64,000 bases of DNA from Neospora caninum Liverpool (taxonomy: Eukaryota > Apicomplexa > Conoidasida > Eucoccidiorida > Sarcocystidae), in contig NC_018396.1 of the NCBI RefSeq assembly GCF_000208865.1, forward strand, positions 2,380,630-2,444,629, read 5' to 3'. This document shows positions 1 to 12,300 of this stretch, one piece after another. The position numbers and the translations under genes were made by a program. Below the pieces are notes generated by a model. The model was not told the DNA's origin, ran no database searches, and saw nothing but the letters and a program-made list of their open reading frames with translations. The stretch's first letter is position 1. Each line of letters begins with the position of its first letter.

Positions 1-1690
1 ATAATCCTCTCAAGCAAAAAGACGAACGCTCGGTGCACGCTAGGTAACGCGACAGCATGCACACACCCATAGGAACTGTCAACACCTGCACTCAGTGTAG
101 CAGTAGGTAGAGGCTTTTCCGAGTCGAACAAGAAAAGAATTCTGTCTTTGAAAGAGCTAGCCGGCCGACCCGCGTCCTCAGAACACACAACTTCAAGAGG
201 TAAATAACTTGTTTTCCCCGTTCCCTCTCCCGTGTGAAACTCGCAATCATCTTCGGCTCTCGGTTTTCTCACCTTTGTGCTTGCCTCAGACTGCCCGTTT
301 CTGCTTCCGGAAACTACGGCCTTCTGCGTCCAGCCAGCTCAATCTCCCTCGCGCCTGCACTCCGCCTGTCACCCTGTCCCTGCATCACACCGTCCTCGTA
401 GAGAATCCCTCGTTTCCACGTCTGAAATCGACGGGGCTCCCAGCGCGGCCAGCTCGCCACGCTGCAGCCTTGCCAAGACGTGAAGGCTTCTCAGCGATTG
501 CGTAAAAACGGCTGCCTCTTTGTACCATCATCAGTTGTATTCTCTCATCTCTTCTCTCTCTTGCCTCTACAAACTTCTGCCTCGCACGCTTCTCCGTTAC
601 TGTCCTACACCAACTCCACAAATATATATATATATACGTATGGATATATGACAATATGCTCATGTGTCCTGGGGAAAGGACGCCGAGGCCTCAGACGCGT
701 CTAAACGGCTACCCGTGTCGCTTCCCGGGTCTGCGTTTTGCGTGGGAAGAGGCCCTCTGCGTCAGAAAATGTGCACTTTTGGCTCTGAGTCGACGTTCCC
801 TTGACAAACTGCCGCATGCGGGACGGGTTCAAATGTGGGCCCCGTCGAGAAAGAACGAGCGGATGGGCCGCGTTCACGCGTTCCTAAAAAGTCTGTGGTG
901 GGTAAAGGTGGTCCTACGTTGTCGCGAGTCGGCCCAGCGTTTGACGAGCTGCGCGCTTTTTGTCAAAAACCAGATATGGTTTCAGTCGAGACCCAAAACG
1001 GGTCCACTGGTCTCTGGGACGCCGTCACTTCCTAGAACAGCGTTCACTTCCCAGTGCGCGCGCTCTGCTGCTTTTTCGGCCCCTTTCCCCATCTGGATCG
1101 ACACTTAGTTATCTGTCGTGGAGCGTTTTATCGTGGGGCATCTGTACGGGTAAGCTACAGTGTTCAGGTCGGCTTTCTTGAGAGTAATGGTCGGTACCTC
1201 TCCACACGGCCGCATCGCCTCTCAAGCACACCTGAGCTTATCGAGGTGGCGACCCTGGCCAAGAATTCGCGCGTCAATTGTGCATATGCCGGGCTGTCCT
1301 GGAAACATTCCGCCGTGGACTTGTGGGAATCTTGACGAACGACCGAGACCCCGCAGATTCAAATTTCCCCGCGACACAGTCCCGGCGCATACGGCCACCG
1401 TATCTGTATATCTATAATATATGTATATATATATATTTTTTTATAATATGCCTGCGCGACTCTATATGCTTTTTCGTGCATTCACTTGATATCGAGTATT
1501 CTTGACCCGTTTCAGTCTGCGTGTACGTAAACCGAGGATATTCGGAAGACATCGTCCCCTCCACATTCCCGGCACATTTTAGCGGGGAACACAAGAGTGT
1601 CCCTGAAAAGCACACCCATTCAGCGCTTCGACCGAAGCGCCCCCTTCGGCCTCCGGGAGCAGCTATCGCGACGCGTGTGGCAGAAAAGTG
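1..1690. other. 3' flank of the EF-hand-like gene; no gene seen
   Basis: Short overlapping open frames occur on both strands, but none has coding character or a partner exon that matches in splice phase. Two AT microsatellites are present, at about 621-637 and 1410-1448. The stretch most likely holds the 3' untranslated region of the minus-strand gene that ends at 1691, plus spacer. Confidence 0.5.
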
Positions 1691-2910
1691 CTACGCCTTG
1701 CACCAGCCGTCCACGTCTTCACCCATCGAACGTGGAACGCAGCCCTTTTCCTGCATGCCACACTTGTCCACAGTTCCCTCATCCGCCAACCTCGCGCCCT
1801 CCGCAGAGGTGTCCGTTTCCGCCGTACTGGTGAGGGAACGGTCTCGCATTTCCGCAAGCACGATGGACGGGGGTTGACGGTTGACTTCTCTTTCGAGATC
1901 CGTCAACACATCTCGGCGGAGCGTGACGACCTTTGGAGGCGTCCGAATCTCTCCGACCTCGATTCCGTTTCTCAGCTGCATGTACAGCCGATACTGCTGC
2001 CGAAGCCGATCGAGTTTGAGCGGCGTCGGCACCACAAAGGTGGTGGCGTCTGCCGAGGGCGGGAAGCGGTTTTTGTACTCCTTGGCCTGTTGCCGCGTAA
2101 GAGCCGCAGGCTTCCCAGCAGGCAGAAGGCGGTCTGTTTGGCTGTCGCCACCTGTGTGGAAATGCGCCTCGGTGTACGTCCGAGCGTCCGGGCCACGCTC
2201 CGGCGCCGGCTCCCACCGCCGTCGGCGGACCCAAATCGTTGGCGGCGGGGGCGCTGAGGGACACAGTCACAATGGAAGGCAGGATGAGGCGCGAGAAAAA
2301 CTCAGAACCTCTGGCTTTAACGCGTGAGAGAGATCCAGAGCCAACGGTGGCCGTGGAAACGCGCTTTCAATGCGACTTCCCTGGCACCCCTCTGACGCAC
2401 GAGTACGCGTGCGAGAGATACTTCAAAAGGAAACAGGGACCAAGACACATGTTGAGGAAAACTGGAAACCAAACTAGTCAAGGCCAATCCGAAACACGTT
2501 CAATGAATCACCTACCTGTATATACATACATATACATATATATACACATGGTTGTGTGGTTGTCTAGGCTTCCCGCTGAGGAAGAGGCGTTTTAGACAAC
2601 TCAGGTTGGTCTTACCTGCAGAGGGCAGCTCAGACTCGCACACCGCGTCGATGATCGCTTCATTCGGAATGATGCGCGTCTCGACTTCCCTCTCCTCCAA
2701 GCGAATATAACGACTCCAATCGCGCATGTTGTATCGCTCCGCCTTCTTCTGATCTCCCTTTTCAGACGGGCCCTTTCGGAAGTCCATGACGTTCGGCAGG
2801 TAGCCGCCTCGAAGACCATTCACCCAGCTGGAAAAACCGCCACAACGCAGACGGAATCTATGAGCCACGAAGAAACTTCTCGGAAAAACCCACAAGAAAA
2901 ACGGTTACCT

Positions 2911-2956
<46 letters not shown>

Positions 2957-5900
2957 ACAAATAGCAGTGGGCAACGTGCCTATCACCCTCTCTCTCTCCC
3001 CACCATATATATATATATATATGGACGTGTGTAGAAGAGGTACAGAGGTATGAATCTGACTTCATCACCCAGCAAAGATGCCATCGCATATTGGATAAGG
3101 CGAAAATCGTCTCCGTTCTAGGCACGCGTCCCCGACAGCGTGGGCCAGTTCCAAGGTGGTGGCGGCCCGTTACGGCGAGTTGGATGAGAGCACATTTCTG
3201 GCTCGGTGACGAGTCAATCTTCCCAGTCACGAGACTTCACAGTTTTCCCCTCCTTTTCGCGGCCGACTGGAGCTCCCAAGCCCCTGACACGAGAGGTTCG
3301 TGGAGAAGAGATCGACTGCTCCTCTCTGGGGGATGCAGACGAAAGACCGGAGAGGTGAGTTCCTTCCTACGAACAGGAACGTTCACGGTTTACGGCAGGT
3401 GGACCGAGAAGGAAAAATTCGCAAAGACTTGCCCAGGCACCAGCGAGGAAAGACAAGAAAAGCTACGAAGAGCGGCCCGTTTGAGTTTGCAACGCAGACT
3501 CACGCGTTGTAAGGCGTTGTGCGGTGTCTGGGAAGAACAACGGACGGTTTTTCTTCCGTCTCCTTTTTGATTTGAACGACAATCTCTCCGCCGTCTTGAG
3601 AAAGCACTGCGCGCTGGCTTCGATCCTTCGCCGCACCGCGGTACTGGGGCGACCGACCCTCAACTTCCCAGCGTTTCCAGTTTTCCTGCGGGTTTTTCTC
3701 CGCCTCCTAAAGAGGGGCAGAAAAGGTCGCCGCAGCAAAGCATGCCAGCGATCGCAGGACAAGAGAGGCGAGAGGTTTCAGCCAAAAGACCACGCGTGTT
3801 CCCCAAGATCCGTGGATATATGCACACAAATTTATATATATATATATATGCATATATGGCGACGCGTTTGAACGTGGGTATGGATTTCGAGCTTTCCAGG
3901 GGTTGTGTTGCTTTCTGGAACGCGCGCTGGCGTTTGTCGAGCCGAAGCTCCGGTTTCGACTGTCCACAACGAGGCTCTTCCTTGAAAGGGACAAGCGCGC
4001 CCTCAGCACCAGACCTATTCGGTTCGCATGCCGTGCAGCGCTCTGTAGCTCTCATCGGGACACGGGCTTCATTTGGGCGGTCGACGAAGACATGTGCGGC
4101 CACATGTGCATGTATCCGCACACTCGCGTTGCGCGTGTTTTTTCTGCCACCCTCCGTGCGTTTTGCTCAACCGAAATGCGCGGCGTATTTTTCTGCCGCC
4201 CCTCTGTGGTTTAAATGCGTTTACCTGTTCGTCTTCTGAAGCGGAGTAGAGTCCGGCATCGGTTTGGAGCCATTTGTTTATATCTGCGGCGAAAATGTGG
4301 TCAAAGGGCCGCTCGATCGATTTGAAGAGGCGGTCGACTCGCGACTCTGCATCCGCTTTCTCCGGAGTCTTGCCTGGGGCTTCGTTCTGCTTTCTTCCGG
4401 GAATGCGCGCCGGAAGCTTCTTGCCGGCTGCTTCCTCACTTGGCTCGGCGCCAGCATCCTTCTGGATTTTCTTCTCCTGTGCAACGAACTTGTGGATGTT
4501 GGGTTGGAAGGTACATTCTCGAATGGCCTCGACGAGTCGCGGATACTCTCGGTCCTCGGTGTACTGCGCGCAGAATCGCTCAAGAATGACGAGCGGGTCG
4601 TCAGGGGCTCTCCGCATGCGAGAGGCCTTCTGGAGATACTTGGGGTACGCGTTGACGGCAGGGTGAAACGTGCAAAACTGGCCTTCGCGCATGTCGTCCA
4701 GGACTTCCTTCAAGTGCACAAGTTGCTGTTTCTTCCTCAAGTAGTGATCGATCTGTTCGTCCAAGCGGTTCTCCACGCGCCGCAGCCCGACGAAGGGGAA
4801 CTTGTTCGCATCCTCAGCGCGATCAAGAGCCTCCGCCCCGAGACTCGTTCCACGCCGCGTCGCGCTGCGGAGGGAAAATTCGGCAGATCTGCCCCGGCTG
4901 AAGCCTTCTCGTCCCTGCGCCTTGGCCTTTCGGCGCCGCGCGTCCAACTTGCGCGAGTATTCGAGAATGTACGGTTTGAAGAAGCGCTTGGCTTCTTCGG
5001 GATTCACTTTTCCCACGAGTTTGCGGCACTCGCACATGACTCGGTCTCGGAACATGTCGACGTCCGGGTTCCCAAATTCGTGAGCCAGGGCCTTGAGGGC
5101 GACGCTCTCGAATTTCCGGCGAGGCACAAAGAGAGACGGCGTCGCGGAGGCATCTGCGCCGAGTTTTTCGTCCACATTGAGCATGACCACCTGGTTGTGT
5201 TCGCGCGCCAGGCGCTTCGCCGCCTGGATGGCGACTTTGTTTTCCCTTTCGATTTTCGCGCCTTCCGCCTCGGCATCCGCCTCCAAGCCGATACGCACAG
5301 GGTCAGGCGCATGCGGGTACGGATAGACAGCCGGCTCCGTGGGGAAGACGACTGGCGGGTTGGCGCTCCCCTGCGCCCCCGCCGTGGTGAAGCGCAACGC
5401 CGCGTCGAAGTGGGGACCGAGCGTCGCCCCGTCCTTGACGATTTGAGCGCTGGTTCGACTGACGGCGATTTGGATAAAGTGCATGACGCAGGCCTGAACG
5501 AAGCGTTCTTCGACGGGCGACACGCCCGCGCCTTCTCCCTGCTCCCGTTCACCGAGGCGTCCCCGACGAAGCTCCTCTCGGTCGTCGTCAGATCTGTGCA
5601 GCTTGCCTGTCTTTCGCTTCTCCCCGCACGACGCCAACCGAAAGAGATCCACCACGCCTTCACCGCGAGTGTCCAGCTTCTTCCAGAGCTCCGCCACCCG
5701 CTCTTTCCGGTAAACGTCGATGATTTCGCACGACTTTTCACACAGCGTCGGCGCAAACTGATACACCGGGATACACCGGCGGGAGACGCCGCAGTGGACA
5801 ACTCGCGACTTGCTCAGCGCCCGGGATTTCGCGCCCGGCTCACCGGCCGACTGCGCCGACCTCGACTCGCCAGCCCACGACTGTCTCGGGGAGTCGCGAA

Positions 5901-6414
5901 CCATCAAAACTTCGTCCGCGTGCATCAAGTCCACCTCCGGCGGAGACACGTGGGCATGGTAGCCGGCGTATTCATCCCAGTGAATTCGGACGCCGTACCC
6001 GCCCGTCTTGAGCATGCGGTCTTCCAGGCCTGTCGACGTGCGTTTCGGCCGCAGCCGAGGCTCCGCCGGCGCGCAGCCAATGTATTTTTGTCTCGCTCTC
6101 CCCCGCTCGCCGTTCGGCTGGCCCGGAGTGCCCTCGTTCATTGCGCCGCCCATCCCGGAACTGGGTTGGTAAAAGCGGGGCAGTGTGTCCGGATGCACAG
6201 CGCGTCCAGCTGCCGGGGCCCGCGAAGCCTCGGATCGACTCGACGGCCGGAACTTGTCGATATCAGGATGACTGACGAGTTCCCTGTCGTGCTTTCGCGG
6301 CGCGAAAGCCGGCGCGTTTCCCTGGCTGCATCGCCCACGGTCAGAACCAGTGCGCCTGCCTGAAGAGGCTAGGGCCTCGCAGAGAAGACGAGACCGTCCT
6401 CGTGTGGCCGACAT
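1691..6414 (-). CDS. EF-hand-like, TFxP-motif protein, 4 exons, about 1014 aa
   Basis: Exons on the minus strand are 6414-4225, 3685-3504, 2827-2616 and 2151-1691. Phases match at every junction (0, 2, 1), with donors GTAAAC, GTGAGT and GTAAGA and acceptors CGCAG, TCCAG and CACAG. I chose the ATG at 6414 because the frame upstream of it opens only with a TTG codon. Residues about 240-261 (ELWKKLDTRGEGVVDLFR) look like a degenerate EF-hand loop. Two similar motifs follow, CTFHPAVN at about 581 and CTFQPNIH at about 634, of the TFxPxxN kind seen in some protist calcium-binding and cytoskeletal proteins. The rest is Arg/Lys/Glu-rich. I see no signal peptide or membrane segment. Function is unknown; a cytoskeletal or calcium-linked role is inference. 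An antisense frame of 699 codons across exon 1 is treated as a shadow. Confidence 0.82.
2915..2953. repeat. (TA)n microsatellite in an intron
   Basis: About 19 TA units lie in intron 2 of the EF-hand-like gene, followed 50 bases on by a second shorter TA run at about 3005-3022. Confidence 0.95.
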
Positions 6415-9362
6415 TGAAAGCAATGGATATAGGGTGGAAGGCCGAGAGAAATGTGTGGAAGGCTCGCGAAGAGAGAGAAGGGAGAATGGACCCACAAAGC
6501 CGCAGAAAAGAATTCCAAGAAACGCTGAGGTTAGTGTGCAACTTGAAAGCAAGTCACCACGCGTCAAAAAGCTCGCGTCTGGTGACGTGCACTCGAGGAC
6601 CAGAAGGGTTCACGAGGACCAGAAGGGTTCACGAGGACCAGAAGTGATGAACGGCGAGCGTAACAGTCAACAGGGTTGAACGCGTGAGCTCTCGTCCCTG
6701 GCCACAGCAGGAAAGCGGGCTGTCACGCCGCGCACTCAGAGCACATCTTGCGCGTTCTTTTCTTCCGAGGCAGGAAGAAAACCTTTTGAAAACCTGCTGA
6801 GAAGTTTTGAGGGAGAATCGGGACGTGTTTGAAGGTTTATCTCTCGCGCGCATCACACTTCCGCCTAAACCGCGAGGATTCATCCCGGTTGACTTCGCGA
6901 CCGACGCTGTCCGCCGCGAAGCTTTGAGGGGACAAAAAACAAATTCGCTCGGAAGCTCGAAGGTGGCGAGGGCGCCCCAAAACGCAAGATTCAGACCGAG
7001 AAATGCGTTGCCAATTACCTTTCGACAAGAACGCCGAGATCGACGCACGCGCGAGCGAGGGAGAGAGACCGCCAGCGAGCTATGGAGTCCGAAGATTTGC
7101 GCGAGAAGCTGCATCCACTAGGATGCCGAATCAATTGCGGACGAAAAGGCGAAAATGCCTGAGAGACGGCGCCTGGAGAGAGGGCCTCGTCTTTCGGGAA
7201 AGACAACCACGGACATGATGCTTTTTTAAAGATCTCCCTGAGCCTTGCTCACAAGACAAATCACGCGACTCGGGGGGACAGCCCTTCCACACCACGTTTC
7301 TAGGCCAGCCCCGACAAAAACAGCCACGTGCCAGCAATGCCACACGAGGAGGCGAGAGACACAGAAAGTGCACTTCCTTGGAGAAATATTGGTACTTCCG
7401 AGATCGACAAGTCCGTTTCTCCCTCAGAGGGAGACGCTTGCAGTAAAATACCCCGAGGGACGTGTCAGGCCTTCCAAGTTTCCGAAAGACAAATCGCCAC
7501 GCACTGCATCCAGAAACCCGAACTCGACCTTCGTTCGCTATACACAGAGGGCTTTTCTGTCCCGTTTCCCGTGCATCTTTTTCGACAAATAACGCGATCC
7601 TTCCCAACTTTCCTCCTTTCCCCCCCGTCGTTTCGACGCTTTCCCGTCGTTTCGCTTTGAAGTTGAACCTCTCCGAACACGATCTACTGGTTTCAGTCGG
7701 GAAGTACCCCGGTTCAGACACGCCGCGCTGAGCCTCGAAATCTCGCAACGACGCGGGTTTTGTAGGCTTTTCGCTCCGCTGTTTCACAGATCCGCAATGT
7801 CGAGGCGCGCCAGGAACTGGCGTGCGATGAATGGAGGCTCTTTACCGCGACACAGGCACAGTTTTTACCGCTGGTGATGGCTGCCTTGCCGGCAAAAAGG
7901 GAACTCCGCGTGCCGCAGCACGTAGGGAATTCTCTTGTAACCCAGGAAAGGAATGTTTGACGCCCAAACTCCACTGTGGCAAATAGAAGAAGAAGAGTGT
8001 CTGGGGATACTTGCCTGTACGAGTTGCTCGACGGGCTACACACTTGCATCGTATTTTCCGTAGACGATCAAGCAAGAACCTGCACATTGCTTACACGTGC
8101 GCGCACTCACGGTCTGGCTGGACTCCTCCTGATATTCGATCGTTGCTCGAGTGAACCGAATTCTCGAGTCGACACAAAGAGTTGCTTGCTAACTCTCTTT
8201 GGCAACACCGTGGGGTCCGAAGATCCCCCTGAGCAGCGCCTAAGTATTCCGTACAGACTATCATCAGGAAGGAGACTACCAAAGTGAATGATATTCGTAC
8301 AGCTTGTATACAAATGCTGGTTTTTCAAACATACGCTGGACACCACTATACTTACTGCACTTAACATGATGGTCATGAAAAGCACAATAGAACTTGGATC
8401 CGGTAAACAAAGACATTCAAGATGGACTCCCAACGCTCGGGGATTCACCTTGCTGAGGTTTCCGCGCTTCTTTGCATCTACCACTCTTTCAGCTTCCCTG
8501 ACATCCTGAATCCTTCCGTCTGGAAACGACCGTTTCCACCAGTTTCGTGCAGAATTTGACAGACAACTGAACCGATGCTCCAGGGGAATTTGATTCCTTT
8601 GCATTAACCGTATTGAGTAAGAACATGTCCGTCCTTTTCTGAGGCGGCGGGAAAACGTCCAATCTCCTCTGGGTTCCTGTGGAAAACGCGTTTGAAGTCG
8701 CGTTGACTGAAAGCAAGTTCATGCAGCTTACTATACTGCAGGTGTTTGATGTGGCAGCGCCTGAGTTTTACCATCGAAAGAACGCTGCTGCGCAACAAGG
8801 TGCGGCAGGATTCTTCCAATCGAACGGAGTACGCTGACCAGAGCGCTGCAGTACTCTAGCGGACCGAAATACATCGGATTCAACCATCTTTATTTTTTCC
8901 TATCCCCCATTTCCCGTCCAAGCACCACGAGTGCCACATATGCACCAAAAAAGGGACAGGCACACTGTCCTAAAACGTTTAGGTCGCGACCTTGTGAAAA
9001 AAGACTGCCTAGAAACCTGCAGTTCATATATATATATATATATATATACCTAAATATAGGTATACTTAGACTTTCCTCGAAGACAGGTGTTTCGGGAAAA
9101 CGCGCGCGGGAACCTGTCGAGAGATCTCACAAAACGCGAGAAGCCGACCTCTTCTCGGGTGACCGAAACGCGGAATCAAAGAAACCAGTTCCCGACTCAA
9201 AATACTATCACGCCTGCTGTTTCTTCCTCGCGGTCTCAACGCTCCTCTCGAACTTGCCCAGTCGCCTCTGGCCTCTCTGGCTGCGCTCCTCTTTGTGTCT
9301 TTGACTTGTCCCTTCCCAGCGACCTCTCTTGTCTCCTCGATCTTGCATCTCTCCGGCCTCGA
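6415..9362. other. Spacer between two minus-strand genes; no gene seen
   Basis: This holds the upstream region of the EF-hand-like gene and the 3' flank of the XKR-like gene. The largest frame (7131-7787, minus, 218 codons) has no recognisable content and no splice partner. An AT-richer patch at about 8130-8480 differs in composition from its surroundings. A (TA)n run lies at about 9028-9050. Confidence 0.5.
6592..6644. repeat. 19-bp direct repeat, about 2.8 copies
   Basis: The unit CGAGGACCAGAAGGGTTCA recurs with period 19. It lies about 180-230 bases upstream of the EF-hand-like start codon (that gene is on the minus strand), so it falls in the likely promoter or 5' untranslated region. 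A regulatory role is possible but untested. Confidence 0.85.
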
Positions 9363-12300
9363 TCAAAAGGCGCAGCTTCGGAGGGGCGACGCAGGCACCT
9401 CGAGGCCGCACGCCCCGCAGGAAGGCATCGGGTCCCTTTCCTTCTCTCCTCTCAAAGCGTCTCCCGCCAGAACGCTCGCTTGTCTGAGGTTGCCCCGTTT
9501 CCTCTTCTGTTCTTCTCCGTGCTGCTCACTGTCCCCTCTCTCAAGACACACACGGCCCGCCTCTCGCCCTCTGGACGCTTCTAGGCCACCTCCGTCGTCT
9601 CTCCTCTCTTTCTCTCCTGCCGCAGGCCCTCGCACGCCGCCTCGACTCGCCGCTTCGGATTCTCTCTCCGCAAACTGACGAGGCCCAAACGCCGCCTCCT
9701 CGCAACGCTGCGATCGTCCGCCGACTTCCTTTTGCCTCCCTGCCGCCTGCCTAACCCGCCCTTCTCTTCCAGGTGTGCCCGCGCTCGGCCTCTCTGCTGA
9801 CGCCTCCTGCGCGTCTTGAGACTCTCCTAACGCAACCTCGTCCACTCCTGGCCGGGAAGATGCATCTGCCAGGCCCTCACGACCGGCAGCAGAAGAGGAA
9901 GAAGAGGAGGAAGACGAAGAAGAGGAAGAAGACGAAGAAGAGGAGGAAGACGAAGAAGAGGAGGAAGACAAAGGAGAGGAAGAAGAGGAGGAAGACGAAG
10001 AAGAGGAAGAAGGAGAAGCTGCTCGAGAGGCACGCGGTTGTGCTTGAGAGAGACGAGATGGGTCAAGCAGGGCCCGAAGTGTCTCCGCTTCGACTGCGTC
10101 TCTGCGTCGTTTGATGCCGATGATCGCCACCAAGAGACAGAAGAGCACGGAGACGAGGACGAGACAGAAACGGCTGCGACATCGCCACAACAGCGCAGAA
10201 AGGAGAGACAGGGAAGAGGCGTGAGAGTCACGGCGAAAGATCACAAGAGATCGAGGGCAGGAATAAAAACGAAAACCCGAGAACCCAAAACGTCTGACAC
10301 GACTCCCGACTGGTACTCAGCGGGGTCAGCGACAAGCAGGAAGTCTAGAGGCTAAGAAAGAGCACCGAAAAATCGCTGTCACCTCCGTTCTTTTCGTCTC
10401 CTCGTTTCTCGCCCCGCATTGCGCCTATACGCCCTCTTTTCCTTTGCGTGTTTCTGTCTTCTCGGCGCGGGACTGCTCGTCCCCCCCAGACGACGTGCGC
10501 CGTGTGCCAATATGCGGAAACAACTTGAGAGCGCCTCATCTCCAAATTTCCTTGCGCCCTCCCTGTGGCTGCTCCATGACGAGAAACGGGGAAGACACGA
10601 AGCGTCTCCCCCCGGTGGAAACAAGGGGGGCGACAGAGAGAAGCGATGAGCTGAGCCTTTTCGTTTCTGTCTCTTCGCACCTCTTCTGGGGACGTTTCTG
10701 CGCTTGCTCTTGCCTACCTCGCTGCATGCAGTCTGGCGTTGAGAGCAGCAGTGAAACGCGACGCCGTCTCGTTCAGAGCGGCCCCGAAAATCGGCGCATC
10801 TACGCCCTGGCCTTCTGTCTCGCGATTCACGTCCAAGTAGAGAGGCGTCTCCGACGCTGTCCGGAAACCGACAAGCAGCGAGATGGCGAGGAGGTCCAGG
10901 AGGCGCAGCGCCAGAATGAGGATCGAAGATCGACCTTGGCGGGGGCTGCCGCACAGAAACGAGAGGAGACAAAAACCCATGGCGACGCGCGCAGAAAAAG
11001 AAAACAAACGAGTCGGTTTACTAGACAAGGAGAGCCCAAGGCGAGGACGGGAGGAGAGTGGCGATGGAGAGGTAAGTGCGGCCATTTCTAGGAAGGAGAC
11101 ACACACGCAGGAAGGGGCGGAGACAAAAAACCCCGAAAACCCTGATCAGGACACTGCGCGCGCAGAAGACTGAGGGAGAGAGGGAAGGCGCGCGAGATCA
11201 GAGAGGGGAGAGGAAGGGAGGAGATGAGGCGCCCGCGAACGGGGCGCGGAGAGCGCAACAGGAGACAACGCTAAAGAAGGGGAGAGACAGACGGCGAGGA
11301 AGGCTACGAGGCAGCGAAGCAGAACGGGGGAAGAGGTCAGCAAGAACGAAACGCGCAAAAATGATACGAGGAAGCTGGAGAAGGAACAGAGAACAGCGGA
11401 ACAGGGAAACCAGGCTCTGCATCCGGAAGAACCGCAAAGCGACTCACGTCTCAGCGTGGATAAGGAAAACGTCAAGAGGAGAAACCAGGAGAGAGAGAAG
11501 ACCCCGAAGAAAGCAATGGAGGAAGGAAGAAGACAGGGTGAGGTACAAAGCTAAATTCAACGTCTGAAAAAAAACACAGAACACACGACACGAATGTGAA
11601 CCTACCAGTTTTTCATGCCTTCGACGCACAGAAGCGTCCACGTGTCTTCACATACCCAATTCTATACAGAAGCGCTTATATATATACACATATGTATATA
11701 TGGTTATGTATATTTATGTGTGGTGAACGTTTTTTTAATATTTTTCCATATGCACGACTCGCAATCTTTCAGCCGCAGGGAGAACGTTGGGCAGTGCGCT
11801 GACTAAATTTCCCAGTACGCGGAAGCAAGAGAACCGCCACAGCATTCACAGACTGAAGAGAGCGGGAGGATCCCCAGGAAAAAACCACAAAAAGAGAGAC
11901 TCTCGGTGCGAATACACACACCCACACACACTTGAAACTTTCGTTCGATACTCATGCATATGGCACAGAGTCCGCCTTACGTACATATATATATATATAT
12001 ATATATATAAAGATTTCCACGTATGCATATCCACAGGTGCACGCTACTGGAGACGCGGGAAGCCGAAGAAAAATACACTCGGAACGCTGCGTAGGCCCCC
12101 TCTTCAGAGCCTCGGCCTTTTGCCGCGACGCGTTTGTGAAGCTTCTGTCTTCTTTGCGGCTGGTAGGCGTGGCGCCCATCGAAAAGTCGTCCGTTTCTCG
12201 GACAACGCTGCGCCGTCTGTGGGGCAAACAAGTGAAGAGTGTTTCGGTTTCCGCGTTTTTCGTCTGACCAGCACACACCTGGAGAAAGAAGCAACAAATG

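Noticed and set aside
4264..6363. A 699-codon plus-strand open frame
   Set aside because: It is exactly antisense to exon 1 of the minus-strand EF-hand-like gene, whose splice junctions and motifs are coherent. GC-rich codons keep the mirror frame open. It has no splice partner of its own.
7131..7787. A 218-codon minus-strand frame
   Set aside because: Its composition is like random spacer, with no motif, and it has no phase-compatible neighbour exon.
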